From positions 1 to 64,000 of the forward strand of contig NZ_SRLB01000020.1 of the NCBI RefSeq assembly GCF_004745635.1: a stretch of 64,000 bases of DNA. The letters run 5' to 3'. The notes below the pieces were generated by a model that saw only the letters and a list, made by a program, of their open reading frames with translations, was not told where the DNA came from and did no database searches. Position numbers and translations under genes: made by a program. This DNA comes from Methylobacterium nonmethylotrophicum. Lineage in GTDB: Bacteria; Pseudomonadota; Alphaproteobacteria; Rhizobiales; Beijerinckiaceae. Positions 21,214-30,212 of this stretch are shown piece by piece. How positions within the stretch are numbered: the stretch's first letter is position 1; each line of letters begins with the position of its first letter.

Positions 21214-24156
21214 ATGCTGACCAAGCGCAGGAGCGGCGTCGCGGCCCGCGGCAGCCACCAGGCCCTCGCCGCGGGCCTCACCGCCCACACCCTCGACCGC
21301 CGCGGCTTCCTGCGAAAATCGGGGCTCGCCGCCGGCGGCCTCGCGGCCCTCGGCACGGTGCGGCTCGGCGCGGTGCGTCAGGCCCAGGCCGCCGGTGCGT
21401 CCGCCGATCCGGCCCAGGCGGTGATCCGCAAGAACATCTGCACCCACTGCTCGGTCGGCTGCACGGTGACGGCCGAGGTCGTCAACGGCGTCTGGGTCGG
21501 CCAGGAGCCGTCCTGGGCGAGCCCGATCAACCGCGGGGCGCATTGCGCCAAGGGCGCGGCGATCCGCGAGCTGGTCCACAGCGACCGCCGCCTGCGCTAC
21601 CCGATGAAGATCGTGAACGGCGAGTGGCAGCGGATCTCCTGGGACCAGGCGATCACCGAGATCACCGACAAGCTCCAGGCGATCCGCAACAAGTCGGGCG
21701 CGGATTCCGTCTACTGGCTCGGCTCGGCCAAGTTCACCAACGAGGCCTCGTACCTGTTCCGCAAGCTCGGGGCGTTCTGGGGCACCAACAACGTCGACCA
21801 TCAGGCCCGTATCTGCCACTCGACCACGGTGGCGGGGGTCGCCAACACCTGGGGCTACGGCGCCCAGACCAACTCCTACAACGACATCCGCAACGCCAAG
21901 ACGATGATCATCCTCGGCGGCAATCCCGCCGAGGCGCACCCGATCTCCATGCAGCACGTGCTGTCGGGCAAGGAGATCAACCGCGCCAACATGATCGTCA
22001 TCGATCCGCGCTTCACCCGCACGGCGGCCCACGCCACCGAGTATGTCCGCATCCGCTCGGGTACCGACATCCCGGTGATCTGGGGCATCCTCTGGCACGT
22101 CTTCCAGAACGGCTGGGAGGACAAGGACTTCATCAAGAGCCGCGTCTACGCGATGGACGACGTCCGCAAGGAAGTCGCCAAGTGGACGCCCGACGAGGTC
22201 GAGCGGGTCTCCGGCGTGCCGGGCGAGCAGCTGAAGCGCGTGGCCGAGCTCTTCGCCAAGGAGAAGCCGGCGACGCTGATCTGGTGCATGGGCGCGACGC
22301 AGCACACCGTCGGCACCGCCAACGTGCGGGCGCTCTGCATCCTGTGCCTGGCCACCGGCAATGTCGGCAAGCCGGGGACGGGCGCCAACATCTTCCGCGG
22401 CCACACCAACGTCCAGGGCGCGACCGATCTCGGCCTCGATGTGACGACGCTGCCGCTCTATTACGGCCTCGTCGAGGGCGGGTGGAAGCACTGGGCCCGG
22501 GTCTGGGAGGTCGAGTACGACTGGCTGCAGTCGCGCTTCGACGAGGTGCCGGCCAGCGCCGGCCGCAAGGCCCGCTCGCGCAAGGAGAACATGGAGACCC
22601 CCGGGCTGACCTCGACCCGGTGGTTCGACGCCGTCAGCCTGCCGGCCGACCAGGTCGACCAGCGCACGCCGCTCAAGGCCATGATGGTGTTCGGACACGG
22701 CGGCAACACCGTGACCCGGATGCCCGAGGCGGTGAAGGGCATGGCCGAGCTCGAACTCCTCGTCGTCGCCGACCCGCACCCGACCACCTTCGCGGCGATG
22801 GATGCGCGCCGGGACAACACATACCTCCTGCCGATCTGCACCTCCCTCGAGATGGACGGGTCGCGCACCGCCTCGAACCGCTCGATCCAGTGGGGCGAGC
22901 AGATCGTGAAGCCGGCCTTCGAGTCGAAGAACGACTACGAGGTGATCTACCGGATGGCGGTGAAGCTCGGCTTCGCCGACAAGATGTTCAAGAACGTCAA
23001 GGTCGTGGACGGCGTGCCGGTCGCCGAGGACCTGCTGCGGGAGATCAACCGCGGCGGCTGGTCGACGGGCTATTGCGGCCAGAGCCCCGAGCGCCTGAAG
23101 GCGCACATGAAGAACCAGCACAAGTTCGACCTCGTCACCTTGCGGGCGCCGAAGGACGATCCGGAGGTGGGCGGCGACTATTACGGCCTGCCGTGGCCGT
23201 GCTGGGGCAAGCCGGAGCTGAAGCATCCGGGCACCCACATCCTCTACAACACGTCGCTGCACGTGAAGGAGGGCGGCAGCACCTTCCGGGCCCGGTTCGG
23301 CACCGAGCGCAACGGGCAGACGCTGCTCGCCGAGGACTCGTTCTCGAAGGGCTCCGACCTGACGGACGGCTATCCCGAGTTCACCTTCGGGGTGTTCCGC
23401 AAGCTCGGCTGGGACAAGGACCTGACGGCGGACGAGCTCGCCACGATCCAGCGGATCGGCGGCAACAACCCGGACGCGGTCAGCTGGGCCACCGACCTGT
23501 CGGGCGGGATCCAGCGGGTCTGCCTCGACCACGGCGTGATCCCGTTCGGCAACGGCAAGGCGCGGGCGAATGCCTGGAACCTGCCCGACCCCGTGCCGGT
23601 CCACCGCGAGCCGGTCTATTCGCCCCGGCCCGACCTCGTCGCCAAGTACCCGACGCGGCCCGACGAGCGGCAGTTCCGCATGCCGAATGTCGGCTTCTCG
23701 GTGCAGAAGGCGGCGGTCGACCGCGGGGTGGCCAAGCAGTTCCCGATCATCCTGTCGTCGGGCCGCCTCGTCGAGTACGAGGGCGGCGGCGAGGAGACCC
23801 GCTCGAACCCCTGGCTCGCCGAGCTGCAGCAGGACATGTTCGTCGAGGTCAACACGGCGGACGCGGCCGAGCGCGGCATCAAGGACGGGCAGTTCGTCTG
23901 GGTCTACGGTCCGGAGAACACCGCGAAGGCCAAGGTGAAGGCGCTGGTCACCGACCGCGTCGCCAAGGGCGTCGCCTGGATGCCGTTCCACTTCTCGGGC
24001 TGGTACCAGGGCAAGGACATGCGCGAGCACTACCCGAAGGGCGCCGACCCGGTGGTGCTCGGCGAGAGCGTGAACACCGTGACCACCTACGGCTTCGATC
24101 CCGTGACGGGCATGCAGGAGACCAAGGTGACCCTCTGTCAGATCAGCGCGGCGTAA
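21214..24156 (+). CDS. fdh3A: Formate dehydrogenase catalytic (alpha) subunit, FDH3 type
   Basis: The 980-residue protein is a Tat-exported molybdopterin oxidoreductase. The signal LDRRGFLRKSGLAAGG (residues 28-43) ends near AQAAGA. A [4Fe-4S] site follows (ICTHCSVGCTV ... GAHCAKG, residues about 75-112). The active-site residue is Cys201 followed by His202 (QARICHSTT); it stands where FDH-N has selenocysteine, and is a TGC codon. MGD-binding blocks include IILGGNPAEAHP and VIDPRFTRTAAHATEYVRIRSGTD, with a C-terminal MopB domain (residues about 840-975). It oxidises formate to CO2 in the periplasm and passes electrons to the beta subunit. Mo versus W cannot be told from the sequence. Confidence 0.95.
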   Translation: MLTKRRSGVAARGSHQALAAGLTAHTLDRRGFLRKSGLAAGGLAALGTVRLGAVRQAQAAGASADPAQAVIRKNICTHCSVGCTVTAEVVNGVWVGQEPSWASPINRGAHCAKGAAIRELVHSDRRLRYPMKIVNGEWQRISWDQAITEITDKLQAIRNKSGADSVYWLGSAKFTNEASYLFRKLGAFWGTNNVDHQARICHSTTVAGVANTWGYGAQTNSYNDIRNAKTMIILGGNPAEAHPISMQHVLSGKEINRANMIVIDPRFTRTAAHATEYVRIRSGTDIPVIWGILWHVFQNGWEDKDFIKSRVYAMDDVRKEVAKWTPDEVERVSGVPGEQLKRVAELFAKEKPATLIWCMGATQHTVGTANVRALCILCLATGNVGKPGTGANIFRGHTNVQGATDLGLDVTTLPLYYGLVEGGWKHWARVWEVEYDWLQSRFDEVPASAGRKARSRKENMETPGLTSTRWFDAVSLPADQVDQRTPLKAMMVFGHGGNTVTRMPEAVKGMAELELLVVADPHPTTFAAMDARRDNTYLLPICTSLEMDGSRTASNRSIQWGEQIVKPAFESKNDYEVIYRMAVKLGFADKMFKNVKVVDGVPVAEDLLREINRGGWSTGYCGQSPERLKAHMKNQHKFDLVTLRAPKDDPEVGGDYYGLPWPCWGKPELKHPGTHILYNTSLHVKEGGSTFRARFGTERNGQTLLAEDSFSKGSDLTDGYPEFTFGVFRKLGWDKDLTADELATIQRIGGNNPDAVSWATDLSGGIQRVCLDHGVIPFGNGKARANAWNLPDPVPVHREPVYSPRPDLVAKYPTRPDERQFRMPNVGFSVQKAAVDRGVAKQFPIILSSGRLVEYEGGGEETRSNPWLAELQQDMFVEVNTADAAERGIKDGQFVWVYGPENTAKAKVKALVTDRVAKGVAWMPFHFSGWYQGKDMREHYPKGADPVVLGESVNTVTTYGFDPVTGMQETKVTLCQISAA

Positions 24157-24171
24157 AGGGAGGGGATCCTC

Positions 24172-24768
24172 ATGGCGCGAATGAAGTTCCTCTGCGACGC
24201 GGACCGCTGCATCGAGTGCAACGCCTGCGTCACCGCCTGCAAGAACGAGCACGAGGTGCCGTGGGGCATCAACCGTCGCCGGGTCATCACCCTGAACGAC
24301 GGCAAGCCCGGCGAGCGCTCGGTCTCGATGGCCTGCATGCACTGCACCGACGCGCCCTGCGCGGCGGTGTGCCCGGTGAACTGCTTCTACACCACGGCGG
24401 ACGCCGTGGTGCTGCACTCCAAGGACCTGTGCATCGGCTGCGGCTACTGCTTCTACGCCTGCCCGTTCGGGGCGCCGCAATACCCGCGGGTCGGGAACTT
24501 CGGCTCCCGCGGCAAGATGGACAAGTGCACCTACTGCTCGGGCGGCCCGGAGGTCGACCTCTCGGTCGCCGAGTACGAGAAGTACGGCTCGAACCGGCTG
24601 GCGGAGGGCAAGCTGCCGCTCTGCGCCGAGATGTGCTCGACGAAGTCGCTGCTGGCCGGCGACGGCGAGATGATCGCCCAGATCTACAAGGAGCGGGTGA
24701 TCAAGCGCGGCTACGGCTCGGGCGCCTGGGGCTGGAAGACGGCCTACCGCGAGACGATCGCGATCTGA
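24172..24768 (+). CDS. fdh3B: Formate dehydrogenase FDH3 beta (Fe-S) subunit
   Basis: The 198-residue protein has sixteen cysteines arranged for four [4Fe-4S] clusters: CIECNACVTAC (13-23), CMHCTDAPCAAVCPVNC, CIGCGYCFYACPFGAP, and CTYCS ... CAEMC. It lacks its own signal peptide and the C-terminal membrane helix found in FDH-N beta. It is probably exported with the Tat signal of the alpha subunit and connects it to the cytochrome b subunit. Fifteen bases separate it from fdh3A, with a GGAGG site before the ATG. Confidence 0.95.
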   Translation: MARMKFLCDADRCIECNACVTACKNEHEVPWGINRRRVITLNDGKPGERSVSMACMHCTDAPCAAVCPVNCFYTTADAVVLHSKDLCIGCGYCFYACPFGAPQYPRVGNFGSRGKMDKCTYCSGGPEVDLSVAEYEKYGSNRLAEGKLPLCAEMCSTKSLLAGDGEMIAQIYKERVIKRGYGSGAWGWKTAYRETIAI

Positions 24769-24775
24769 GGAAACG

Positions 24776-25783
24776 ATGCCGATGCGCAGGCTCACCTCCC
24801 TCTTCCTCCTGGCGGCGACGCTCGCGCTGACGGTTCCGGCCGTCGCGCAGGTGCGCGCGCCGGACGGCGCCCCGAACCCGACCGCCTCCTCGGTCAACGA
24901 GGAGATGCTGTTCAAGCAGGACCCGAAGATCCACGGCCGGATCTCGATCCCGAACGCCACCGCCGCCAACCTGATCCAGCCTCAAGGGCGGGAATGGCGC
25001 GAGTTCCGCGAATCCTGGATGCCGTGGATCGGGGCGCTGGCCGTGCTCGGCATGATCGTCGCGCTCGGCCTCTTCTACTTCACCCGCGGGCGCATCCGGC
25101 TCGAGCACAGCGAGGAATCGGGCAAGAAGATCCTGCGCTTCAACAGCTTCGAGCGTTTCTCGCACTGGATGACCGCGACCTGCTTCATCGTACTGTCGCT
25201 GTCGGGCCTCAACTACATCTTCGGCAAGCGCCTGCTGATGCCGCTGATCGGGCCCGAGGCGTTCGCGACCCTGGCGCAGTACGGCAAGTACGCCCACATC
25301 TATCTCGCCTGGCCGTTCATGCTCGGCGTGCTGTTCATGCTGGTGCTCTGGATCAAGGACAACATCCCGGGCAAGATCGACTGGATCTGGCTCAAGCAGG
25401 GCGGCGGCCTCCTCGGCGACGCGCATCCGAGCGCCGGCCGCTTCAATGCCGGCCAGAAGATGGTCTTCTGGATGGTGGTCGGCTTCGGCTTCGCCATGGG
25501 CGCCACCGGCATCATGATGATCTTCCCGTTCGCGGCGACCGACATCAACGGGATGCAGATCATGCAGGTGATCCACTCGCTGATCGGCGTGGTGTTCATC
25601 GCCGGCATCCTGGCCCACATCTACATCGGCTCGCTCGGGATGGAGGGCGCCTACGACGCCATGGGCAGCGGCGAGGTCGACCTCGCCTGGGCCAAGGTGC
25701 ACCACGACCTCTGGGTCAAGGAGCAGCAGGCCAAGACCGCGAGCGGGCCGCAGCTCGGCCGTGGCCAGGTTCCGGCGGAATGA
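24776..25783 (+). CDS. fdh3C: Formate dehydrogenase gamma subunit (cytochrome b)
   Basis: The 335-residue protein has an N-terminal signal-like helix (LTSLFLLAATLALTVPAVAQ), a short periplasmic part, and then four membrane helices (near residues 80-97, 130-150, 175-197, and 227-285 as two). Histidines for two b hemes lie in FERFSHWMTA, YAHIYLAW, and VIHSL...LAHIYIG. This is the FdoI/FdnI-type layout, here with the longer N-terminal part usual in alphaproteobacteria. It should transfer electrons from the beta subunit to ubiquinone in the inner membrane. Seven bases separate it from fdh3B, so it is in the same operon. Confidence 0.92.
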   Translation: MPMRRLTSLFLLAATLALTVPAVAQVRAPDGAPNPTASSVNEEMLFKQDPKIHGRISIPNATAANLIQPQGREWREFRESWMPWIGALAVLGMIVALGLFYFTRGRIRLEHSEESGKKILRFNSFERFSHWMTATCFIVLSLSGLNYIFGKRLLMPLIGPEAFATLAQYGKYAHIYLAWPFMLGVLFMLVLWIKDNIPGKIDWIWLKQGGGLLGDAHPSAGRFNAGQKMVFWMVVGFGFAMGATGIMMIFPFAATDINGMQIMQVIHSLIGVVFIAGILAHIYIGSLGMEGAYDAMGSGEVDLAWAKVHHDLWVKEQQAKTASGPQLGRGQVPAE

Positions 25784-25816
25784 CGTGAGTGGAATGTAGC
25801 GGGTGCGGAGACAGCG

Positions 25817-26029
25817 ATGAAAGCCTTCCTGATCGCCGTCGTGGCGGCGGTCGTCCTGGCGACTGGGGCGAGCTTCCTGCTCGCCGAGAACCAGCGCTTC
25901 GCCTACCAGGCCTTCGCCACCTCCGGCGCCCGGGTCTCGGATCCGGGCACCAACCTCGTCGGCCCGCGTTGGACCGGCGACATCAAGGAGCCGGGCAAGG
26001 CCGGCCACAAGGCGGAGGCGGGCTCGTGA
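25817..26029 (+). CDS. Small exported or membrane-anchored protein downstream of fdh3C
   Basis: The 70-residue protein has a hydrophobic N-terminal helix (AFLIAVVAAVVLATGASFLLA, residues 3-23) with a following polar tail (NQRFAYQAFATSGARVSDPG, then GPRWTGDIKEPGKAG). It lies 33 bases after fdh3C and overlaps the next gene by four bases (GTGA). Aromatic and basic residues predominate, and there are no cysteines. It may be an accessory peptide of the dehydrogenase complex; I know no function. Confidence 0.65.
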   Translation: MKAFLIAVVAAVVLATGASFLLAENQRFAYQAFATSGARVSDPGTNLVGPRWTGDIKEPGKAGHKAEAGS

Positions 26030-26574
26030 GCCGAAACAGCATCGTGATCCGCATCGGCCTCGCCCTCGCCGGAGTCGCGGCGGGTCTCGGGGCGGCCCAG
26101 GCGCAGGATGCCGGGGCCGCGCAGCCGAAGCGGCCCGCGGATCTCTGCCAGGAGCTCGTCGCCTTCGTGCACCCCAAGGCGCCGGACCCCGCCCCCGCGG
26201 CCGGAGGGCAGCCCGCCACAGCCGCGGTGCAGGCCCCCGACCGGGGCGCGGCGCAGCAGCCGAGCGCCGGCGCCGGCGAGACGCAGCAGAAATCCGGCCT
26301 GAGCGGCCCGGTCGCCCAGACTGGGCCCGGCGCGTCCGGCCCGCAGGGTCAGGCCCAGGCCCAGTCCCAGGCCGCCCCCGCCCCGGCCGGCGCGCCGGCC
26401 CAGAAGGGACCGAGCCCCGAGCAGGTCGCGGCGGTCGACGCCGCGGCCGGCGCCAACGACCTGCCGGCCTGCCGCGCCGCCGCGCAATCGATCCGCCGTG
26501 CCGGCGTGGTGATGCCGGCGCCGCTGCTCGCCCTGTCGGCCCTGGACCTGAAGTTCTTCGCGGCGCAGCAGTGA
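26026..26574 (+). CDS. Exported Pro/Ala/Gln-rich hypothetical protein
   Basis: From GTG 26026 the protein has 182 residues: a signal peptide (1-25, ending AQA-QDA), a small segment with one cysteine (RPADLCQELVAFVHPK), a long low-complexity linker rich in Pro, Ala, Gln and Gly (residues 50-130), and a compact C-terminal part with another cysteine (ANDLPACRAAAQSIRRAGVVMPAPL). The two cysteines could pair in the periplasm. It is the last gene of the formate dehydrogenase operon and is followed by a hairpin repeat that can end transcription. No family recognised. Confidence 0.6.
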   Translation: MSRNSIVIRIGLALAGVAAGLGAAQAQDAGAAQPKRPADLCQELVAFVHPKAPDPAPAAGGQPATAAVQAPDRGAAQQPSAGAGETQQKSGLSGPVAQTGPGASGPQGQAQAQSQAAPAPAGAPAQKGPSPEQVAAVDAAAGANDLPACRAAAQSIRRAGVVMPAPLLALSALDLKFFAAQQ

Positions 26575-26620
26575 TACGCATTCCGCTTGAACCGTTCTGA
26601 GGACGAGTGAAGCGCGAGAT

Positions 26621-26678
26621 CCCCTCTCCCACACGGGAGAGGGGAGAATCGCTTTATCTTTCTCGAATGCATAAAGCG
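26621..26678. repeat. Palindromic repeat of the CCTCTCCC family plus adjacent inverted repeat, possible terminator
   Basis: A perfect hairpin (CCCCTCTCCCACACGGGAGA... ) occupies 26621-26644. Next to it an inverted repeat CGCTTTAT (26650-26657) pairs with ATAAAGCG (26671-26678). It lies between two convergently transcribed genes and may end both transcripts. No run of T follows, so termination is only a possibility. Confidence 0.5.
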
Positions 26679-26727
26679 GAAGCCGTACAAGAGGGGCGTC
26701 CGGCCTGTGGCTTTCGTCGTGTCTTGA

Positions 26728-27339
26728 TCACGGCCGGCGCGCCAGGGCCAGCCCGAGGCCGGCCCCGACCAGCAGCCCGCCGGTGAGCCGGTTGCGCCAG
26801 CGTCCGCGCGCCAGCATCACGCGGGCCCGGCCCGCCAGCAGCGCCCAGACCGCATCGAACCCGATCGCCAGGACGAGGAACGTCGCGGCGAGAAGGGCGA
26901 GCTGGCCCAAGGGCTCGGCATCGCGGCTGACGAATTGCGGCAGGAACGCGCCGAAGAACAGCAGCGTCTTGGGGTTGGTCAGCGCCACCAGAAATCCCCG
27001 CAGCGCGATCGCCCGGGCGGCGCGAGGCTCCGGTGCGGTCCTCGCCAGGTCGACCGGGGGTGCCCGCCAGGCTCGCAGGCCGAGCCAGGCGAGGTAGGCG
27101 ACGCCGAACCAGCGCAGCACCTCGAACCACGTCGCCATCATGCCGAGCAGCGCCGAGAGGCCCGCGACCGTGAGGGCGAGCTGGATGGTCAGCGCCACGC
27201 TGGTGCCCGCCACGGTGACGAGGCCGTAGCGGCTGCCATGAGCCACGCTGTTGGCGACGATGAGGGCGACGTTCGGTCCCGGGATCAGGATCAGGACCAT
27301 CGTCGCGGCGACGAATCCGAGATAGAGGTCGAGGGGCAT
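26728..27339 (-). CDS. LysE/RhtB-family amino acid exporter
   Basis: The 203-residue protein shows the LysE family pattern: a first helix ending in LIPGPNVALIVANSVAHGSRYGL (the conserved PGP near residue 20), six predicted membrane helices, and ALRGFLVALTNPKTLLFFGAFLPQFV in the middle. Such proteins export amino acids or similar metabolites from the cytoplasm; the substrate cannot be told. It is an isolated gene; its 3' end faces the formate dehydrogenase operon. Confidence 0.88.
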   Translation of the reverse strand: MPLDLYLGFVAATMVLILIPGPNVALIVANSVAHGSRYGLVTVAGTSVALTIQLALTVAGLSALLGMMATWFEVLRWFGVAYLAWLGLRAWRAPPVDLARTAPEPRAARAIALRGFLVALTNPKTLLFFGAFLPQFVSRDAEPLGQLALLAATFLVLAIGFDAVWALLAGRARVMLARGRWRNRLTGGLLVGAGLGLALARRP

Positions 27340-27403
27340 TCAGGCGTCCGGCAGTGAACCGGGCGGCAGCGTGCCATGCACGCCGCCGCCCCGCCAGACG
27401 GGC

Positions 27404-27940
27404 CTACTGCTGCGCGGGCTGCGTCGTGGTGGTGCCGGTGGCGGCCGGGACGTCGGCCTTCGGGTCGGTCTTCTGGGCGTCGGCCTTGGCCTTGTCGGGC
27501 TGCTGCCCGAGATAGACGTATTCCGGCGCAGCGCGCAGCTGGTCCTTGTCGGTGTTGATCACCGCCTTCAGGGTCTTGTCGTCGACCCGGCTGACCTGCA
27601 GCGCCTCCTTCGCCACCGAGACGTACTTGGTGCCGAGGCCCAGGAAGCCGCCGACGCCGACGACGTAGGACTTCACCGCGAGATCCGGCCCGAGCACGAT
27701 GTCGGCGATCGAGCCGATCGTCTCGTTGGCGCCGTTCACGATGCTCTGGCCGACCAGCCTCGAGGCGACGAGATCGGTCGGCTCCTGGGCGACGAAGGTC
27801 GGCCGCAGGTCGTTGGCGAGGGTGGCGGGGGCGCCCGGAACGGGGGTTGGGCCGGTCTTGGGGCCGCTCGCGTCCTGCGCCAGGCCGGCGCTGGCGCCGG
27901 CGACGAGGAGGAACGCGGCGGCGAGGAGGGGGCGGGACAT
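27404..27940 (-). CDS. Exported PRC-barrel domain protein
   Basis: The 178-residue protein from ATG 27940 has a signal peptide (1-22, AGLAQDA). A PRC-barrel domain follows (residues about 52-135: ASRLVGQSIVNGANETIGSIADIVLGPD ... SYVVGVGGFLGLGTKYVSV). The tail is low complexity with Thr, Gln, Ala and Asp. Rhizobiales often carry such exported PRC-barrel proteins, sometimes induced by stress; no specific function is known. A longer frame upstream to 27982 is not used because the signal peptide begins at the chosen start. Confidence 0.8.
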   Translation of the reverse strand: MSRPLLAAAFLLVAGASAGLAQDASGPKTGPTPVPGAPATLANDLRPTFVAQEPTDLVASRLVGQSIVNGANETIGSIADIVLGPDLAVKSYVVGVGGFLGLGTKYVSVAKEALQVSRVDDKTLKAVINTDKDQLRAAPEYVYLGQQPDKAKADAQKTDPKADVPAATGTTTTQPAQQ

Positions 27941-28034
27941 CGACGGCTCCGACTTGGTGACGCCCGACACGGACGGGCGCACTAAGAGTCGGTTGCGCTA
28001 CGAAATGTTCCCGCCCGCCCCCGCTTTCGCGGCG

Positions 28035-29045
28035 TCAGGCCTTGGCGGCGGCGATCTCAGCCTCGACCTCGGCCGGGTCGAGGTCGTAGTGCCGCGAGCA
28101 GAACTCGCATGTAATGCCGATGCGGCCGTCCTCGCCGACGATGTCGCGACGCTCCTCCTCGGAGAAGCGGCCGATCATCCCCATCACCCGCTCGCGCGAG
28201 CAGCGGCAGGCCTCGTGCACCCCTTGCGCCTCGAACACCCGCACGCCGCGCTCGTGGAAGAGGCGGTAGAGCAGGCGCTCGCTCGACACGGTCGGATCGA
28301 CGAGTTCGTGGTCCTCGATCGTGGCGATCAGGGACTTCGCCTCGACCCAGGCGTCGTCCTCCTGCGGCTGGCTGTCGTCGAGGCGGGTGTGCCCCTCCGG
28401 CAGGTCGCCGGGCGGCAGGTCGGCGAGCCGCGCCCGCTCGGGCGAGTGGGGCAGGAACTGCACCAGGAGGCCGCCGGCGCGCCAGGCACTCCCGGACGCC
28501 GCGCCGGCGCCCTCGACCTGCTCGGCGACGGCCAGCCGCACCCGGGTCGGGATCTGCTCCGACTGCCGGAAATACTGGTGCGCCGCCTCCTCGAAGCCCT
28601 GGCCCTCCAGCGCCACCACGCCCTGGTAGCGGCTCTGGGCCGAGCCCTGGTCGATCGTCATGGCGAGGTGGCCGTGGCCGAGGAGTTGCGCCGTGCCGGC
28701 GCGGGGGCCGGCCTCGGCGACCCGCCCGGCATCGAAGCGGGCGGTGGCGCGCACCCGGTCGGGCGCCTCGAAATCCACCACCACCATGTCGACCGGGCCG
28801 TCGGACTTGGTCTGGAGCTGGAACCGGCCCTCGAACTTCAGCGACGAGCCGAGCAGCACCGTCAGGGCCGCGGCCTCGCCGAGGAGGCGCGCGACGGGAT
28901 CCGGGTAGCCGTGGCGGCGCAGGATGGTGTCGACGGACGGGCCGAGGCGCACGACGCGGCCGCGCACGTCGAGGGGCTCGACCGCGAAGGGCAGGATCGC
29001 GTCGTCGCGGCCCTCGGAGGCCTGAGAAAGGGACAAATCGGACAT
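28035..29045 (-). CDS. hslO: Hsp33 redox-regulated chaperone
   Basis: The 336-residue protein from ATG 29045 has the Hsp33 N-terminal domain (AALTVLLGSSLKFEGRFQLQTKSDGPVDMVVVDF, RYQGVVALEG) and the C-terminal zinc-redox switch C-x-C (EACRCSRERV) with C-x2-C (CEFCSRHY). Under oxidative stress zinc is released, disulfides form, and the protein becomes an active holdase. It lies directly downstream of argF on the same strand, about 220 bases away. This argD-argF-hslO order is common in Rhizobiales. Confidence 0.93.
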   Translation of the reverse strand: MSDLSLSQASEGRDDAILPFAVEPLDVRGRVVRLGPSVDTILRRHGYPDPVARLLGEAAALTVLLGSSLKFEGRFQLQTKSDGPVDMVVVDFEAPDRVRATARFDAGRVAEAGPRAGTAQLLGHGHLAMTIDQGSAQSRYQGVVALEGQGFEEAAHQYFRQSEQIPTRVRLAVAEQVEGAGAASGSAWRAGGLLVQFLPHSPERARLADLPPGDLPEGHTRLDDSQPQEDDAWVEAKSLIATIEDHELVDPTVSSERLLYRLFHERGVRVFEAQGVHEACRCSRERVMGMIGRFSEEERRDIVGEDGRIGITCEFCSRHYDLDPAEVEAEIAAAKA

Positions 29046-29264
29046 GCTCTCACCGCCGCCGGCAAGGCTGACGCGCCGGCTCACACGCAGGATGAAGAAG
29101 GTCTCCCGGCGAGGCGCCTTCCGCATGGCCGCGGCGCATGCCCGCGGCAGGGGGGCGGGCAGGCGGAGCGAGGGGCGGGAGACGCCGCGGCGAGAGACCG
29201 GCGTACTCCCACATATGGAGGCCCGGGCGATGTTTTCGAAGAGGTGATCGCCGGACGAGGTCGT

Positions 29265-30212
29265 TCAGGAGACGGCGCCGAGGCACCAGGCCAGGATGCC
29301 CTTCTGGGCGTGGAGCCGGTTCTCGGCCTCGTCGAAGACCACCGATTGCGGCCCGTCGATCACCTCGGCGGTGACCTCCTCGCCGCGATGGGCCGGAAGG
29401 CAGTGCATGAACACCGCGTCCTTGGCCGCCGCCGCCATCAGCCGGCCGTTGACCTGGTAGGGCATCAGCAGGTTGTGGCGGTAGGCCTCGTCCTCGTCGC
29501 CCATCGAGACCCAGCAATCGGTCACGACCGCGTCGGCCCCCGCCACCGCCTCGAACGGGTCGGTGGTCACGGTCAGCTCCGCGCCCTCGGCCCTGGCGCG
29601 GGCGATCAGGCTCTCCGGCACCGGCAGCTCCGGCGGGCAGGCGACGTTGAGGCGGAAGTCGAAGCGTGCCGCCGCGTGGGCCCAGGAGGCCAGCACGTTG
29701 TTGGCATCCCCCGACCAGGCGACGGTGCGGCCCTTGATGGGCCCGCGATGCTCCTCGAAGGTCAGCACGTCGGCCATGATCTGGCACGGGTGCGAATCCT
29801 TCGTCAGGCCGTTGATGACCGGCACGGTGGCGTACTCGGCCAGTTCCAGCATCATGCCGTGGTCGAGGATCCGGATCATGATCGCGTCGACGTAGCGCGA
29901 CAGGACGCGGGCGGTGTCGGCGACGGTCTCGCCGCGGCCGAGCTGCATCTCGCGGCCGGTCAGCATCAGGGTCTCGCCGCCGAGCTCGCGCATCGCCACG
30001 TCGAACGAGACGCGGGTGCGGGTCGAGGGCTTGTCGAACACCATCGCCAGGAACTTGCCGGCGAGCGGCCGCTCCGCCGGCGGCTCGCCCTTGCGGCGGC
30101 GGCGCTTCAGGTCGGCGCAGGCGTCGAGGACGGTGCGCAGCTCGGTCTTCGAGAAGTCGGTGAGGTCGAGGAAGTGCCGGGGCCCCGGCGCGATCTTCAC
30201 GGGCGCGTTCAT
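29265..30212 (-). CDS. argF: Ornithine carbamoyltransferase
   Basis: The 315-residue enzyme shows the carbamoyl-phosphate motif STRTR (KPSTRTRVSFDVAM, near residue 60), HPCQIMAD (near 142), the ornithine-binding SMGDE loop and the HCLP motif (FMHCLPAHRGEEV, near 275). It converts ornithine and carbamoyl phosphate to citrulline in arginine synthesis. Its ATG overlaps the argD stop by one base (TGATG), so the two are translated from one transcript; argH, which acts two steps later, lies at 58186-59577. Confidence 0.95.
   Translation of the reverse strand: MNAPVKIAPGPRHFLDLTDFSKTELRTVLDACADLKRRRRKGEPPAERPLAGKFLAMVFDKPSTRTRVSFDVAMRELGGETLMLTGREMQLGRGETVADTARVLSRYVDAIMIRILDHGMMLELAEYATVPVINGLTKDSHPCQIMADVLTFEEHRGPIKGRTVAWSGDANNVLASWAHAAARFDFRLNVACPPELPVPESLIARARAEGAELTVTTDPFEAVAGADAVVTDCWVSMGDEDEAYRHNLLMPYQVNGRLMAAAAKDAVFMHCLPAHRGEEVTAEVIDGPQSVVFDEAENRLHAQKGILAWCLGAVS

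Noticed and set aside
21814..21816. Selenocysteine at the formate dehydrogenase active site
   Set aside because: The codon is TGC (Cys), not TGA, and no SECIS-like element is needed.
20797..24969. A 1390-codon open frame antisense to the formate dehydrogenase genes
   Set aside because: It mirrors fdh3A and fdh3B, whose frames have strong family motifs; long antisense frames are expected in DNA with very high third-position GC. Its composition (His/Val/Ala/Arg-rich) has no domain.
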